DNA of 64,000 nt from contig NZ_FOAO01000010.1 of NCBI RefSeq assembly GCF_900109665.1, forward strand, positions 39,295-103,294. The letters are read 5' to 3'. The position numbers and the translations under genes were made by a program. How positions within the stretch are numbered: position 1 is the first letter of the stretch; every line of letters begins with the position of its first letter. The notes beneath the pieces were generated by a model. The model saw only the letters and a program-made list of their open reading frames with translations, had not been told where the DNA came from and did not search any database. This DNA is from Blastococcus sp. DSM 46786. Lineage in GTDB: Bacteria; Actinomycetota; Actinomycetes; Mycobacteriales; Geodermatophilaceae. Below are positions 51,111 through 64,000 of the stretch, piece after piece.

Positions 51111-52271
51111 ATGAAGTTCCGGGTGGCACGTGAAGTGCTCGCCGACGCCGTCGCCTGGACGGCGCGCAGCCTGCCGCCGCGGCCGTCGGTACCGGTGCTG
51201 GCGGGCATCCTGCTCGAGGCCGAGGGGAACCAGCTGTCGGTCTCCGGTTTCGACTACGAGGTCTCCGCGCGCTCCGAGGTCGACGTGCAGACCAGCGAGA
51301 GCGGGCGGGTGCTGGTCCCGGGCCGGCTGCTCGCCGAGATCACCCGTGCGCTGCCGCCGCACCCGGTCGAGATCACCGCCGAGGGGCCGCGCCTGGCGAT
51401 CACCTGCGGCAATGCGCGCTTCAGCCTGCCCACGCTGCCGGTCGAGGACTACCCGTCCCTGCCGGCGATGCCCTCCGCGGCCGGCATCGTCGACAGCGAG
51501 GTCTTCAGCGAGGCGGTGGCCCAGGTCGCCATCGCCGCCGGGCGGGACGACACGCTGCCGATGCTCACCGGCGTCCGGCTGGAGATCGACGACGACCAGA
51601 TCACCCTGGCCGCCACCGACCGCTACCGCCTGGCCGTGCGGGAGTTCGCCTGGCGCCCGCAGACCTCGGGCCTGTCGGCCGCGGTGCTGGTGCCCGCCCG
51701 CACGCTGGCCGAGGCCGCGAAGACGCTGACCAGCGGGCCGGAGATCACCCTCTCGCTGTCCTCGGGCAGCTCCGGCGAGGGCATCCTCGGCCTCTCCGGC
51801 AAGGACCGGCAGACCACCACCCGGCTGCTGGACGCCGAGTTCGTGAAGTACCGCGCGATCATGCCGTCGGAGTCGTTCGCCAACGCCACGCTCCCGGTCG
51901 GCCTGTTCACCGACGCCGCCAAGCGCGTGGCGCTGGTCGCCGAGCGGGGGACGCCGCTGCGCTGCGAGTTCAGCCCCGGCCAGGTGACCCTGCGGGCGGG
52001 CGGCAGTGACGACGAGGGGCAGGCGGAGGAGCGCTGCGACGTCGACTTCGACGGCGAGCCGCTCACCATCGGGTTCAACCCGACGTTCCTCCTCGACGGT
52101 CTGGCCGCCGTGCACACCGAGCGGGCGCGCATGGACTTCACCAGCCCGCTCAAGCCCGCCGTGCTCTCCGGCGTCGACGAGCCGCCGGCCGACGGCGACG
52201 CGCCGCCGGTGCCGGCCGGGCGCGCCGGCAGCTACCGGTACCTGATCATGCCGGTGCGGCTGCCGGGGTGA
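51111..52271 (+). CDS. dnaN: DNA polymerase III beta sliding clamp
   Basis: 386 residues: three clamp domains, starting MKFRVAREVLADAVAWTARSLP, with LLAEITRALPPHPVEI, SLPTLPVEDYPSLP and the C-terminal YRYLIMPVRLPG that ends in the standard clamp sequence. It forms the ring that tethers polymerase. ATG 51111 is chosen over the longer open frame from 50994, which runs through oriC sequence. Confidence 0.97.
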   Translation: MKFRVAREVLADAVAWTARSLPPRPSVPVLAGILLEAEGNQLSVSGFDYEVSARSEVDVQTSESGRVLVPGRLLAEITRALPPHPVEITAEGPRLAITCGNARFSLPTLPVEDYPSLPAMPSAAGIVDSEVFSEAVAQVAIAAGRDDTLPMLTGVRLEIDDDQITLAATDRYRLAVREFAWRPQTSGLSAAVLVPARTLAEAAKTLTSGPEITLSLSSGSSGEGILGLSGKDRQTTTRLLDAEFVKYRAIMPSESFANATLPVGLFTDAAKRVALVAERGTPLRCEFSPGQVTLRAGGSDDEGQAEERCDVDFDGEPLTIGFNPTFLLDGLAAVHTERARMDFTSPLKPAVLSGVDEPPADGDAPPVPAGRAGSYRYLIMPVRLPG

Positions 52272-52278
52272 AGCGAGA

Positions 52279-52329
52279 GCCCGGTCCTCCTCACCGCTCG
52301 CACGCTCGCGGCGAGCCCCTGGACCGGGC
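52279..52329 (+). terminator. dnaN 3' stem-loop
   Basis: GCCCGGTCC (52279-52287) pairs with GGACCGGGC (52321-52329); the loop carries the same CGCTCGCACGCTCGCG core (52295-52310) seen after dnaA. Confidence 0.6.
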
Positions 52330-52413
52330 CGCGGCGAGCGGCCCGAGGTGTCAAGGCCGTGCCGGGCGAGCACGATGGCAGTCAACGCAGTCGAGGTCGA
52401 AGAGGGGCGAGTC

Positions 52414-53346
<933 letters not shown>

Positions 53347-53409
53347 ACGGAAGGACCCCCGGGAAGGAGCTCCCTGCCCCGCACCGCTCGCAGGATCGCG
53401 GCAAAACCC

Positions 53410-53427
53410 CTGCCGGTAGGCCGGCAG
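53410..53427 (+). terminator. gnd 3' stem-loop
   Basis: CTGCCGG-TAGG-CCGGCAG, 7-bp perfect arms, 64 bp after gnd. A degenerate copy of the dnaA/dnaN gene-end core lies just upstream at 53385-53400. Confidence 0.55.
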
Positions 53428-53485
53428 CGGCTCGGCGCGAACCCCTGGACCGCCGCCGCCCCGGTCACCCACCGCGGGTGCTGAG

Positions 53486-54664
53486 GTGTACCTGAGGCAC
53501 CTGCAGGTGGGCGACTTCCGGAGCTGGGAACGGGTCGACCTGGCCCTGGGCCCGGGGCCGACGGTGTTCGTCGGCCGCAACGGGGAAGGCAAGACCAACC
53601 TCGTCGAGGCGGTCGGCTACCTGGCCACCATGGGCAGCCACCGGGTGTCCGGTGACGCGCCGCTGGTCCGCCACGGATCGGGGCAGGCCGTGGTCCGGGC
53701 CGCGCTGCGCCGCGGGGACCGGGAGCTGCTGGTCGAGATCGAGATCAACCCCGGCAAGGCCAACCGGGTGCGGGTGAACCGGGCGGCGCTGCCGCGGCCG
53801 CGCGAGCTCCTCGGGCTGGTGCGCACGGTGCTCTTCGCGCCGGAGGACCTCTCCCTGGTCCGGGGTGACCCGACCGAGCGGCGGCGGTTCCTCGACGAGC
53901 TGCTGGCCACCCGCACGCCCCGGCTGGCGGGGGTGCGCAGCGACTACGAGCGGGTGCTCAAGCAGCGCAACGCCCTGCTCAAGACCGCCCGGCTGGCGCG
54001 CGGCAAGGCGGTGGAGACCCTCGACGTCTGGGACGGCCACCTCACCGACCTCGGTGCGCAGGTCCTCGCCGCGCGCCTGCGGCTGGTCGCCGACCTGGTC
54101 CCGCACGTCGCCGACTCCTACGCCGGCGTCGCCGGGGAGGGCGCCGTCGCGGCCGGGCTCGGGTACAGCTCGACGGTGCCGCTGGCCGGGGACGGCGCGG
54201 CCCTGCCCGTCGGCGCCGCGCTGCCCTCGGTGGAGGACCTGGCCGAGGCGATGCGCGCTCGCATCGCCGAGCGCCGGGGCGACGAGCTCGACCGCGGCAT
54301 GACGCTGGTCGGCCCGCACCGCGACGACCTGGTGATCCACCTCGGGCCGGCCCCCGCGAAGGGTTTCGCCAGCCACGGCGAGTCCTGGTCGCTGGCCCTG
54401 GCGCTGAAGCTGGCCACCTTCGCGCTGCTGCGCAGCGAGGGGGAGGACCCGATCCTGGTGCTGGACGACGTCTTCGCCACCCTGGACGCCGAGCGGCGCG
54501 CGGCGCTGGCCGCCGTCGCCCGGTCGGCCGAGCAGACGCTGATCACCGCCGCCGTGGTCGACGACGTGCCCGTGGAGCTGCAGGGGACCCGCGTCGAGGT
54601 GGGGCGCGGCATGGCGCTCGTGGTGAAGGATGCGGTCCCGGTGGGTGAGGGAGGCGATCCGTGA
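53486..54664 (+). CDS. recF: DNA replication and repair protein RecF
   Basis: 392 residues. Walker [19 protein letters not shown] (about 33-50), the signature-loop region [11 protein letters not shown] and Walker [17 protein letters not shown]. RecF helps load RecA at gaps on SSB-covered DNA. GTG 53486 starts the conserved [14 protein letters not shown]. It overlaps dciA by four bases. Confidence 0.95.
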   Translation: MYLRHLQVGDFRSWERVDLALGPGPTVFVGRNGEGKTNLVEAVGYLATMGSHRVSGDAPLVRHGSGQAVVRAALRRGDRELLVEIEINPGKANRVRVNRAALPRPRELLGLVRTVLFAPEDLSLVRGDPTERRRFLDELLATRTPRLAGVRSDYERVLKQRNALLKTARLARGKAVETLDVWDGHLTDLGAQVLAARLRLVADLVPHVADSYAGVAGEGAVAAGLGYSSTVPLAGDGAALPVGAALPSVEDLAEAMRARIAERRGDELDRGMTLVGPHRDDLVIHLGPAPAKGFASHGESWSLALALKLATFALLRSEGEDPILVLDDVFATLDAERRAALAAVARSAEQTLITAAVVDDVPVELQGTRVEVGRGMALVVKDAVPVGEGGDP

Positions 54665-55161
54665 GCGACGACCGGCCGGCACGGCCCAGCGACATCGCGC
54701 GTGCCGCGCTCGAGGCGGCCCGTGCCGCGTCGGCGTCCCGGCCGCGGCCGACCCGGCGCCGGATCGCCGGCCCGCGCCGCACCTGGACCGGGCCGCGACC
54801 GGGCGCCGACGACCCGCAGCCGCTCGGCAACCTGGTCGACGCGCTCGTCGACCAGCAGGACTGGTCGGCCCGCACGAAGGTCGGATCGGTGTTCGGCCGG
54901 TGGGACGCGATCGTCGGCCCGGACATCGCGTCGCACTGCCGGCCGCAGACCCTCACCGAGGGAGAGCTTCTGGTCGTGGCCGAGTCCACGGCGTGGGCCA
55001 CCCAGCTGCGGCTGCTGGCGCCCTCCATCCTGGGCAAGCTGCGCGCGCAGGTCGGCGGGGACGTCGTGACCAGGTTGCGCGTTGTCGGACCGACGGCTCC
55101 CAGCTGGAAGAAGGGTCCGCGCTCGGTGCGCGGTCGGGGGCCGCGCGACACCTACGGATGA
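54661..55161 (+). CDS. dciA: DciA (DUF721) replicative helicase loader/operator
   Basis: 166 residues. A basic, Ala/Arg-rich N terminus precedes the DUF721 domain ([39 protein letters not shown] ... [25 protein letters not shown]), which is KH-like. DciA loads or manages DnaB in bacteria that lack DnaC/DnaI. The GTG overlaps the recF stop. Homologue of Rv0004. Confidence 0.9.
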   Translation: MSDDRPARPSDIARAALEAARAASASRPRPTRRRIAGPRRTWTGPRPGADDPQPLGNLVDALVDQQDWSARTKVGSVFGRWDAIVGPDIASHCRPQTLTEGELLVVAESTAWATQLRLLAPSILGKLRAQVGGDVVTRLRVVGPTAPSWKKGPRSVRGRGPRDTYG

Positions 55162-55204
55162 GGCGCCCGCCCGGCGGGCCGGCGCCGGGGAGGACGATGC
55201 AGGG

Positions 55205-56242
55205 ATGAGCACCCCCCGCGACGGTGACCGGGACGGCTTCGACGACGGCGACGGCCGCGGCTGGCGCGAACCGCCGCACCTCGGCGACGGTGGCGCCGAG
55301 GAGGAGGACCGCCCCAACTTCGCCGACCGGCGGAAGGCGCCGCGCGACGAGCCGCCGGCGAACCAGCCGTGGCAGCCGCCGGGGTGGGACCTGCCGGCCG
55401 CGGAGCCCGACCGGCCGGCCCCCCGCGCGGACGTGCCACCGGCGGCCTACCCGCCGCCCCAGGTCCCGCCGACGGAGCAGGTCCCGCCCTCGCAGCCGGT
55501 GCCGCCCGGGCAGCAGTACCCGCCGCAGCACCCGCAGGAGCAGTCCCCGTCCCAGGGTTTCCCGCCCCCCGAGCAGCCGGCGCAGCGCGGCCTGCTCGGC
55601 CGCCGCCGGCGCAAGCCGGGCGCCGTCGAGCAGGTGTTCCGCTACGAGGGCGACCTCGTCGGGGCCCAGGGCTGGGCGCTGCAGCAGGGGTGGACCGTCT
55701 CCGACGGCACCGCCCCGCAGGACGCCGGCCTCGCCGACCTGATCGCCAGCGCCCCGGTGCGGGCGACCAAGGACCACCGCGCCGGGAACGTCCTGCGCGG
55801 GCGGGCCGGCTCGCTGGAACTGGTCGCGTTCGACGTCGTCTACGCGTCGGGGCGCTACCTGGTGCCGGAGTACGCGGTCACCGCCGTCCCCATGCTGGGC
55901 ACCGTGCCCGGCTTCCGGCTGAGCCCGGCGCGCTTCTGGCGGCACCGGACCGGCGGCCTGGTGCCGATGCCCAGCGGCGACCAGACCTTCGACGCCCGCT
56001 GGCTGCTGCTGGCCGCGGAGGACGACCCGCGGCTGCGCCGCCTCGCGCAGGACCCCGCCGTGCACGGTGTGCTGCTGGGCAGCGACGACGGCGACGAGTT
56101 CTGGTCGGCCGCCGTCCGCGGGGGTGGTGGGGCGGGTGACCACGTGGCGGCGATCCGGCCCGACGGGCACCGGCCGCAGCTGCTCGAGCACCACGCGCGC
56201 CTGCTGACCGCGATCACCGCTGCGCTCACCGCCGGGTACTGA
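55205..56242 (+). CDS. hypothetical protein with Pro/Gln-rich N terminus
   Basis: 345 residues. The first ~145 residues are disordered (many Pro, Gln, Asp). The C-terminal ~200 residues form a compact domain beginning AVEQVFRYEGDLVGAQGWALQQGWTVSDGT, with YLVPEYAVTAVPMLGTVPGFRLSP and LEHHARLLTAITAALTAGY; I do not recognise the family. No signal peptide or transmembrane helix, so probably cytoplasmic. ATG 55205 lies 43 bp after dciA, and the ABC transporter gene begins 14 bp after it. Confidence 0.7.
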   Translation: MSTPRDGDRDGFDDGDGRGWREPPHLGDGGAEEEDRPNFADRRKAPRDEPPANQPWQPPGWDLPAAEPDRPAPRADVPPAAYPPPQVPPTEQVPPSQPVPPGQQYPPQHPQEQSPSQGFPPPEQPAQRGLLGRRRRKPGAVEQVFRYEGDLVGAQGWALQQGWTVSDGTAPQDAGLADLIASAPVRATKDHRAGNVLRGRAGSLELVAFDVVYASGRYLVPEYAVTAVPMLGTVPGFRLSPARFWRHRTGGLVPMPSGDQTFDARWLLLAAEDDPRLRRLAQDPAVHGVLLGSDDGDEFWSAAVRGGGGAGDHVAAIRPDGHRPQLLEHHARLLTAITAALTAGY

Positions 56243-56256
56243 CGGCGCCGGTACCC

Positions 56257-58044
56257 GTGACCGCACCCACCCCCACGGACTCCGCCGGGCCGGCCGGGGG
56301 CACCGCGCCGCCCCCGGCCGCCCGGCTGCGCGACCTGCTGCCGCTGCTGCGGCCGCACCGCCGTCGGCTGCTGCTGGCCGGGGGTCTGTCCCTGGTGGGG
56401 GCGGCCGCCGCGCTCGCCCAGCCGGCCCTCGTGGCCCGGGTCATCGACGTGGTGGGGGCCGGTGAGCCGCTGCTCCCCGCGGTCGGGCTGCTCGTGGTCG
56501 TCCTGGTGGCCGCCTCGGCGCTCTCGGCGCTGCAGCAGTTCGTCCTGCAGCGCACGGCCGAGGGGTTCGTGCTCACCACCCGCCTCACGCTGGTCGACCG
56601 GCTGCTGCGGCTGCCGGTGGCCGAGTACGACCGCCGGCGCACCGGCGACCTGATGTCCCGCGTCGGCTCGGACACCACCCTGCTGCGCGCCACGGTCACC
56701 TCCGGCGTCGTCGACGTCGCCGGTTCGGTGGTGGTCGGGGTCGGCGCGCTGGTGGCGATGGCCGTGGTCGACGTCTGGCTGCTGCTCGTGACGGTGCTGG
56801 CCGTCGCCATCGGTGCGGTCACCGCCGTCCTGGCCTCCCGCGGCGTGCGCCGGCTCTCCCAGCGCGCCCAGGAGGAGGTCGGCGCGATGACCGCGGCGGT
56901 CGAGCGCGCGCTGTCGGCGGTGCGCACCATCCGGGCCAGCGGTGCCACGGCGCGGGAGGTCGCGGCCGTCGGCGCGAGCGCCCGGCGGGCGTACGCGGCC
57001 GGGGTCCAGGTGGCCCGGCTGGAGGCGTTGGTCTCGCCGGCCGGGTCGATCGCCGTGCAGGGCGCCTTCCTCGCCGTCCTCGGCGTCGGTGGCTACCGGG
57101 TGGCGAGCGGCTCCATCACCGTGGCGTCCCTGGTGGCGTTCATCCTCTACCTGTTCCTGCTGGTCATGCCGCTGGGGCAGGCGATCGGCGCGTGGACCCA
57201 GCTGCAGACCGGCCTGGGGGCCCTCACCCGCATCCAGGAGGTGCTCGCCCTGCCCCCGGAGGACGACGAGCGCCCGCAGCGGGCCGGGTCGCGGCCGGCC
57301 GGCCCGGCGGTCGGCGCGCCGCTGCTCGAGCTGGACGACGTCTCGTTCGCCTATCCGGACGGGACACCGGTGCTGCACGGGGTGTCCCTGCAGGTCGCCG
57401 CCGGCAGCCGGGTCGCGCTCGTCGGCCCCTCGGGGGCGGGGAAGTCCACGGTGCTGGCGCTGATCGAGGGCTTCTACCCGCACTCCGGGGGCGTGATCCG
57501 GTGGGCGGGCACCGACGTCCGGGACCTGCCCCGGGCGGCCCTGCGCGCCGGGCTCGGCTACGTCGAGCAGGAGGCCCCCGTCCTCGCCGGCAGCGTGCGG
57601 GACAACCTGCTGCTCACCCGGCCGGACGCCACCGACCCCGAGCTCTGGGCGGTGCTCGCCGACGTCGGCCTCACCGACGTCGTCCGGCGCTCGCCGCGCG
57701 GGCTCGACGTGCTGGTCGGCGACGAGGGCGTGCTGCTGTCCGGGGGTGAGCGGCAGCGGCTGGCCATCGCGCGCTCGCTGCTCGCCCGCCCCGAGCTCCT
57801 GCTGCTCGACGAGCCGACGGCCAGCCTGGACGCGCGCAACGAGGGGCTGCTGCGCACCACCCTGGCGGCGGCGTCGGCGGGCCGGGCGCTGCTGGTCGTC
57901 GCCCACCGGCTGTCCACGGTGCTCGACAGCGACCAGATCGTGGTGCTCGACGAGGGGCGGGTGGTCGCGCGCGGCACCCACGACGAGCTGGTCGGCAGCA
58001 GCCCGCTCTACCGCGAACTCGCGGCGGCCCAGCTGCTGGTGTGA
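56257..58044 (+). CDS. ABC exporter half-transporter (permease-ATPase fusion)
   Basis: 595 residues: six transmembrane helices (about 30-300) then a nucleotide-binding domain with Walker A GPSGAGKST, signature LSGGERQRLAIARSLL, Walker B LLLLDEPTAS and switch AHRLST. It is a type IV/B exporter; it works as a dimer. Substrate unknown. The GTG at 56257 follows the hypothetical gene by 14 bp, so they may be an operon inserted between dciA and gyrB. Confidence 0.9.
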   Translation: MTAPTPTDSAGPAGGTAPPPAARLRDLLPLLRPHRRRLLLAGGLSLVGAAAALAQPALVARVIDVVGAGEPLLPAVGLLVVVLVAASALSALQQFVLQRTAEGFVLTTRLTLVDRLLRLPVAEYDRRRTGDLMSRVGSDTTLLRATVTSGVVDVAGSVVVGVGALVAMAVVDVWLLLVTVLAVAIGAVTAVLASRGVRRLSQRAQEEVGAMTAAVERALSAVRTIRASGATAREVAAVGASARRAYAAGVQVARLEALVSPAGSIAVQGAFLAVLGVGGYRVASGSITVASLVAFILYLFLLVMPLGQAIGAWTQLQTGLGALTRIQEVLALPPEDDERPQRAGSRPAGPAVGAPLLELDDVSFAYPDGTPVLHGVSLQVAAGSRVALVGPSGAGKSTVLALIEGFYPHSGGVIRWAGTDVRDLPRAALRAGLGYVEQEAPVLAGSVRDNLLLTRPDATDPELWAVLADVGLTDVVRRSPRGLDVLVGDEGVLLSGGERQRLAIARSLLARPELLLLDEPTASLDARNEGLLRTTLAAASAGRALLVVAHRLSTVLDSDQIVVLDEGRVVARGTHDELVGSSPLYRELAAAQLLV

Positions 58045-60489
<2,445 letters not shown>

Positions 60490-60494
60490 ACCCC

Positions 60495-60533
60495 GGCCCC
60501 GTCCCGGCCCACTCCGAGGGGCGGGACGGGGCC
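60495..60533 (+). terminator. stem-loop between gyrB and gyrA
   Basis: GGCCCCGTCCCG (60495-60506) and CGGGACGGGGCC (60522-60533) are perfect complements, six bases after the gyrB stop. A near-consensus DnaA box TTGTCCACC follows at 60554-60562. Confidence 0.7.
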
Positions 60534-60592
60534 TTAGCGGTCGACTTGGCCTTTTGTCCACCTCTGTGCACCGACCTGTGGAGACCTGAACC

Positions 60593-63061
60593 GTGACGGA
60601 GACCCCACCCCGCGACCGCGTCGAAGCGGTCGACCTCCAGCAGGAGATGCAGCGCAGCTACATCGACTACGCGATGAGCGTGATCGTCGGCCGCGCCCTG
60701 CCCGAGGTCCGCGACGGCCTCAAGCCGGTGCACCGCCGCGTGCTGTTCGCCATGTACGACCAGGGCTTCCGCCCGGACCGCGGCTACGTGAAGTGCGCCC
60801 GCCCGGTCGCCGAGGTCATGGGTAACTACCACCCCCACGGTGACTCGGCGATCTACGACGCCCTCGTCCGCCTCGCCCAGCCGTGGTCCATGCGCTACCC
60901 GCTGATCGACGGGCAGGGCAACTTCGGCTCGCCGGGCAACGACCCGGCGGCCGCGATGCGGTACACCGAGTGCCGCCTCACGCCGCTGGCCATGGAGATG
61001 CTGGCCGGCATCGACGAGGAGACCGTCGACTTCCAGGGCAACTACGACGGCCGCACCCAGGAGCCCGTCGTCCTGCCGGCGCGCGTCCCGAACCTGCTGA
61101 TCAACGGCTCCGCCGGGATCGCGGTCGGCATGGCCACCAACATGCCGCCGCACAACCTGCGCGAGGTGGCCGCGGCCGTCTTCTGGATGCTCGACCACCC
61201 CGAGGCGGAGGCCGAGGAGGCCCTCACCGCCTGCATGGAGCGGATCAAGGGCCCCGACTTCCCGACCCACGGCCTGATCGTCGGCCGGGAGGGCATCGAG
61301 GACGCCTACCGCACCGGCCGCGGCTCGGTGCGCATGCGCGCCGTCGTCACCGTCGAGGAGGACGCCCGGGGCCGCGTGCAGCTCGTCGTCACCGAGCTGC
61401 CCTACCAGGTCAATCCCGACAACCTCGCCGAGAACATCGCCGACCTGGTCAAGGACGGCCGGCTCCAGGGCATCAGCGAGATCGCCGACGAGTCCAGCGA
61501 CCGCGTCGGCCGCCGGCTGGTCATCACGCTGCGCCGCGACGCCGTCGCCAAGGTCGTGCTGAACAACCTCTACAAGCACACCCAGCTGCAGACGTCGTTC
61601 GGCTGCAACATGCTCTCCATCGTCGACGGTGTGCCGCGCACGCTCCGGCTGGACGAGCTGGTCCGCAACTGGGTCAACCACCAGATCGAGGTCATCCAGC
61701 GGCGCACCCGGTACCGGCTGCGCAAGGCGGAGGAGCGCGCGCACATCCTGCGCGGCTACGCCAAGGCCCTGGACCACCTCGACGAGGTCATCGCCCTCAT
61801 CCGGCGCAGCCCCTCGGCCGAGGAGGCGCGCGGGGGCCTGATGGAGCTCCTCGACATCGACGAGATCCAGGCCGTCGCGATCCTCGACCTGCAGCTGCGC
61901 CGGCTGGCCGCCCTCGAGCGCCAGCGGATCATGGACGAGCTCGCCGAGATCGAGGCCCGCATCGCCGACCTGCAGGCCATCCTCGCCTCGCCGGAGCGTC
62001 AGCGGCAGATCGTCAAGGACGAGCTCGCCGAGATCGTCGAGAAGTACGGCGACGACCGGCGCAGCCAGTTCGTGGCCAACGAGGGCGACGTCTCGATGGA
62101 GGACCTCATCGCGGAGGAGGAGGTCGTCGTCACCATCACCCGCACCGGCTACGCCAAGCGGACCAAGAGCGACCTCTACCGGTCGCAGCGCCGCGGCGGC
62201 AAGGGCGTGATGGGGGCCCAGCTCAAGCAGGACGACATCGTCGACCACTTCTTCGTGGGCTCCACGCACGACTGGATCCTGTTCTTCACGAACAAGGGCC
62301 GGGTCTACCGGGCGAAGGCCTACGAGCTGCCCGAGGCCAACCGCACGGCCCGCGGCGCGCACGTGGCCAACATCCTGGCGTTCCAGGGCGACGAGAAGAT
62401 CGCCCAGGTCATGCAGATCAAGGACTACACGGTCGCCCCGTACCTGGTGCTGGCCACCGCCAAGGGGCAGGTCAAGAAGACCCGGCTGACCGACTTCGAC
62501 TCGCCCCGCCAGGGCGGCGTCATCGCGATCAACCTGCGCGATGGCGACGAGCTGGTCGGCGCCTCGCTGATCGACCCGGAGCAGGACCTCCTGCTCGTGA
62601 CCCGCAAGGCGATGTCGATCCGGTTCAAGGCCGACGACGCCGCGCTGCGGCCGATGGGCCGCGCGACCGAGGGCGTCCGCGGCATCTCGCTGTCCGAGGA
62701 CGACCGCCTGCTGTCGATGATCGTCGCGCAGGAGGGGGTCGACGTCCTCGTCGCCACCGAGCGCGGGTTCGCCAAGCGCACCGGCATCGAGAACTACCCG
62801 AACCAGGGCCGCGGCGGCAAGGGCGTGCTGACGGCCGACCCGAAGGCGCGCAAGGGGGCGCTCGTCGGGGCACTCGCGGTGACCCTCGGCGACGAGCTCT
62901 ACGCCATCACCTCCGGTGGCGGCGTCATCCGGACGCCGGTCAACGGGGTGCGGCACAACAAGGACCGGGCCACGATGGGCGTCAAGCTCATGAACTTGCC
63001 GGAGGACGTGTCGATCGTGGCGATCGCGCGTACGACGGACAACGACGAGCCTCCGGCCTAG
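60593..63061 (+). CDS. gyrA: DNA gyrase subunit A
   Basis: 822 residues. Catalytic Tyr124 in [11 protein letters not shown]. The quinolone-determining region reads [20 protein letters not shown] with Ser85 and Asp89, the residues found in quinolone-sensitive enzymes. The C-terminal DNA-wrapping domain has the GyrA box QRRGGKG and repeated beta-pinwheel blades ([16 protein letters not shown]). GTG 60593 is 103 bp after gyrB, separated by a stem-loop. Confidence 0.97.
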   Translation: MTETPPRDRVEAVDLQQEMQRSYIDYAMSVIVGRALPEVRDGLKPVHRRVLFAMYDQGFRPDRGYVKCARPVAEVMGNYHPHGDSAIYDALVRLAQPWSMRYPLIDGQGNFGSPGNDPAAAMRYTECRLTPLAMEMLAGIDEETVDFQGNYDGRTQEPVVLPARVPNLLINGSAGIAVGMATNMPPHNLREVAAAVFWMLDHPEAEAEEALTACMERIKGPDFPTHGLIVGREGIEDAYRTGRGSVRMRAVVTVEEDARGRVQLVVTELPYQVNPDNLAENIADLVKDGRLQGISEIADESSDRVGRRLVITLRRDAVAKVVLNNLYKHTQLQTSFGCNMLSIVDGVPRTLRLDELVRNWVNHQIEVIQRRTRYRLRKAEERAHILRGYAKALDHLDEVIALIRRSPSAEEARGGLMELLDIDEIQAVAILDLQLRRLAALERQRIMDELAEIEARIADLQAILASPERQRQIVKDELAEIVEKYGDDRRSQFVANEGDVSMEDLIAEEEVVVTITRTGYAKRTKSDLYRSQRRGGKGVMGAQLKQDDIVDHFFVGSTHDWILFFTNKGRVYRAKAYELPEANRTARGAHVANILAFQGDEKIAQVMQIKDYTVAPYLVLATAKGQVKKTRLTDFDSPRQGGVIAINLRDGDELVGASLIDPEQDLLLVTRKAMSIRFKADDAALRPMGRATEGVRGISLSEDDRLLSMIVAQEGVDVLVATERGFAKRTGIENYPNQGRGGKGVLTADPKARKGALVGALAVTLGDELYAITSGGGVIRTPVNGVRHNKDRATMGVKLMNLPEDVSIVAIARTTDNDEPPA

Positions 63062-63168
63062 GGTGAGTAGTTAGTCACGCAAGCGACTGCGGCTCCGCGG
63101 TGGCCAGAAGCCGCCGCGGAGCCCGGAACTGAAGGAGCGGCGTCGCCGCTGCGGAACGGGAGACTGGC

Positions 63169-63912
63169 ATGAGCGACCGGACGCACGGTTCGGTGCGCAC
63201 CGACTCCCGGGCAGGGGACGGCGGCGCGGCGAAGGGCACCCCCACGGACGGCAAGCCGGCCCCGACGCAGTCCATCCCCGCGACCGGGAGCCAGCGGGCC
63301 CAGGCCCCCGGCACGGGTTCGGCGCCTGTCGTCCCGCAGCCGCTGACCCCGGCGACCGGCGCCACCCCGGCCCAGCAGGGGGCCGCCCCGCAGGGCACGG
63401 CGCCGCAGGGTGCGCCGCCGCAGGACACCCCCAAGCAGGCGCCCTCCGACGACGGCGACGCGCCCGCGGGCGGCCCCGAGAGCGGCGCCGGCCCGATGGG
63501 CGTCGGCGTGGGCAGCGCGCGGACCGGCCGGGGCAAGGCCGGCCGCGGCCCGCGCCGCGCCCGCCTGCAGGTGCGCCACATCGACACCTGGTCGGCGCTG
63601 AAGATCTCGCTGATGCTGTCGATCGCACTCTTCTTCATCTGGATGGTGGCGGTCGGCCTGCTGTACATGGTCCTCGGCGGGCTGGGCGTCTTCGAGGCCG
63701 TGAACGACCTGTTCGGGCAGATCGGCAGCGCGTCGGGCGCGGAGTCCACGGGCGACGTCGTGACCCTCGGCGTGGTGTTCTGGGGTGCGGCGGTCATCGG
63801 GGCGATCAACGTCGTCCTGCTCACCGCGCTCTGCACCGTCGGCACGTTCATCTACAACCTCTGCTCCGACCTGGTCGGCGGGCTCGAGGTCACGCTCTCC
63901 GAACGGGACTGA
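63169..63912 (+). CDS. DUF3566 membrane protein
   Basis: 247 residues. The N-terminal ~130 are disordered (Pro/Gln/Gly-rich). Then RLQVRHIDTWSALKISLMLSIALFFIWMVAVGLLYMVL and a second helix pair (VVTLGVVFWGAAVIGAINVVLLTALCTVGTFIYNLCSDLVGGLEVTL) form the DUF3566 domain; these are two transmembrane hairpins. It follows gyrA in Actinobacteria, as Rv0007 does; its function is not known. Confidence 0.9.
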   Translation: MSDRTHGSVRTDSRAGDGGAAKGTPTDGKPAPTQSIPATGSQRAQAPGTGSAPVVPQPLTPATGATPAQQGAAPQGTAPQGAPPQDTPKQAPSDDGDAPAGGPESGAGPMGVGVGSARTGRGKAGRGPRRARLQVRHIDTWSALKISLMLSIALFFIWMVAVGLLYMVLGGLGVFEAVNDLFGQIGSASGAESTGDVVTLGVVFWGAAVIGAINVVLLTALCTVGTFIYNLCSDLVGGLEVTLSERD

Positions 63913-63918
63913 ATCACT

Positions 63919-63935
63919 GCGATCCTCCGGATCGC
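63919..63935 (+). terminator. short stem-loop after the DUF3566 gene
   Basis: GCGATCC-TCC-GGATCGC, 7-bp perfect arms, seven bases after the stop. Confidence 0.5.
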
Positions 63936-63939
63936 ACCG

Positions 63940-63978
63940 CGGCCACGTGCCGTCCCCAGTTGGGGCGGAGCGTGGCCG
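63940..63978 (+). terminator. stem-loop after the DUF3566 gene
   Basis: CGGCCACG (63940-63947) pairs with CGTGGCCG (63971-63978), with an inner CCGTCCCC/GGGGCGG stem. No tRNA gene is seen before the window ends. Confidence 0.6.
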
Positions 63979-64000
63979 TCGTCCCTTCCCGGGACCCTCC

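Noticed and set aside
63913..64000. tRNA-Ile/tRNA-Ala genes expected after the DUF3566 gene
   Set aside because: Only stem-loops are visible before the window ends; no cloverleaf can be drawn.

Overview
This window is the replication-origin region of a very GC-rich actinomycete chromosome. The gene order (pcnA, NUDIX, large secreted protein, murJ, trxB, trxA, cwlM, then parB, parA, rsmG, jag, yidC, yidD, rnpA, rpmH, dnaA, oriC, dnaN, recF, dciA, gyrB, gyrA) is the conserved actinobacterial block known from Mycobacterium and Streptomyces. The further blocks rpsF-ssb-rpsR-rplI-dnaB and ponA-DUF5318-PadR-ino1, which lie on the other side of the origin in Mycobacterium, are here on the left flank. 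Base composition and the gnd gene between dnaN and recF suggest a Geodermatophilaceae-like or Frankia-like actinomycete; the family is an inference.

Layout. Positions 1-9.8 kb are accessory metabolism: the end of a TenA-like gene, DNA polymerase IV, an FAD-linked oxidase, a methyltransferase, a minus-strand PucR regulator/CoA-transferase/prenyltransferase-like cluster, and a divergent ferredoxin reductase plus fatty-acid desaturase pair. Positions 9.8-15.4 kb hold a GIY-YIG-like gene, an intein-containing dnaB and the ribosomal/ssb operon. Positions 15.5-27 kb hold surface and envelope genes (glycosyltransferase, bifunctional penicillin-binding protein), inositol-phosphate synthase with a PadR regulator, a lipoprotein, YqgE and a transporter. 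Positions 27-41.8 kb hold a metalloprotease, pcnA, NUDIX, murJ, a pseudokinase, thioredoxin system, cwlM, an aminotransferase and a D-Ala-D-Ala ligase-like gene. Positions 41.8-47.5 kb are the leftward parB-to-rpmH operon. dnaA begins rightward replication genes at 48.2 kb, with oriC at 50.0-51.1 kb and gyrA ending at 63.06 kb.

How it works together. The window encodes initiation (DnaA, DnaB, DciA, DnaN, RecF, gyrase), origin segregation (ParA, ParB and five visible parS-like palindromes between 18.9 and 58.2 kb), and cell-wall precursor export and regulation (MurJ, pseudokinase, CwlM, PBP, Ddl-like). The most notable signals are a class 3 type intein in the DnaB Walker A loop with a cysteine-rich insertion in its endonuclease region; a textbook LexA box, DnaA boxes and a palindrome in the 785-bp region upstream of dnaB; a precise SigR-type promoter that places the trxB start as probably leaderless; a MurJ/pseudokinase pair encoded as two genes; and an origin in which one consensus DnaA box is accompanied by repeated TGGGGACGG motifs. 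No tRNA, rRNA, CRISPR array, insertion sequence or prophage is visible.
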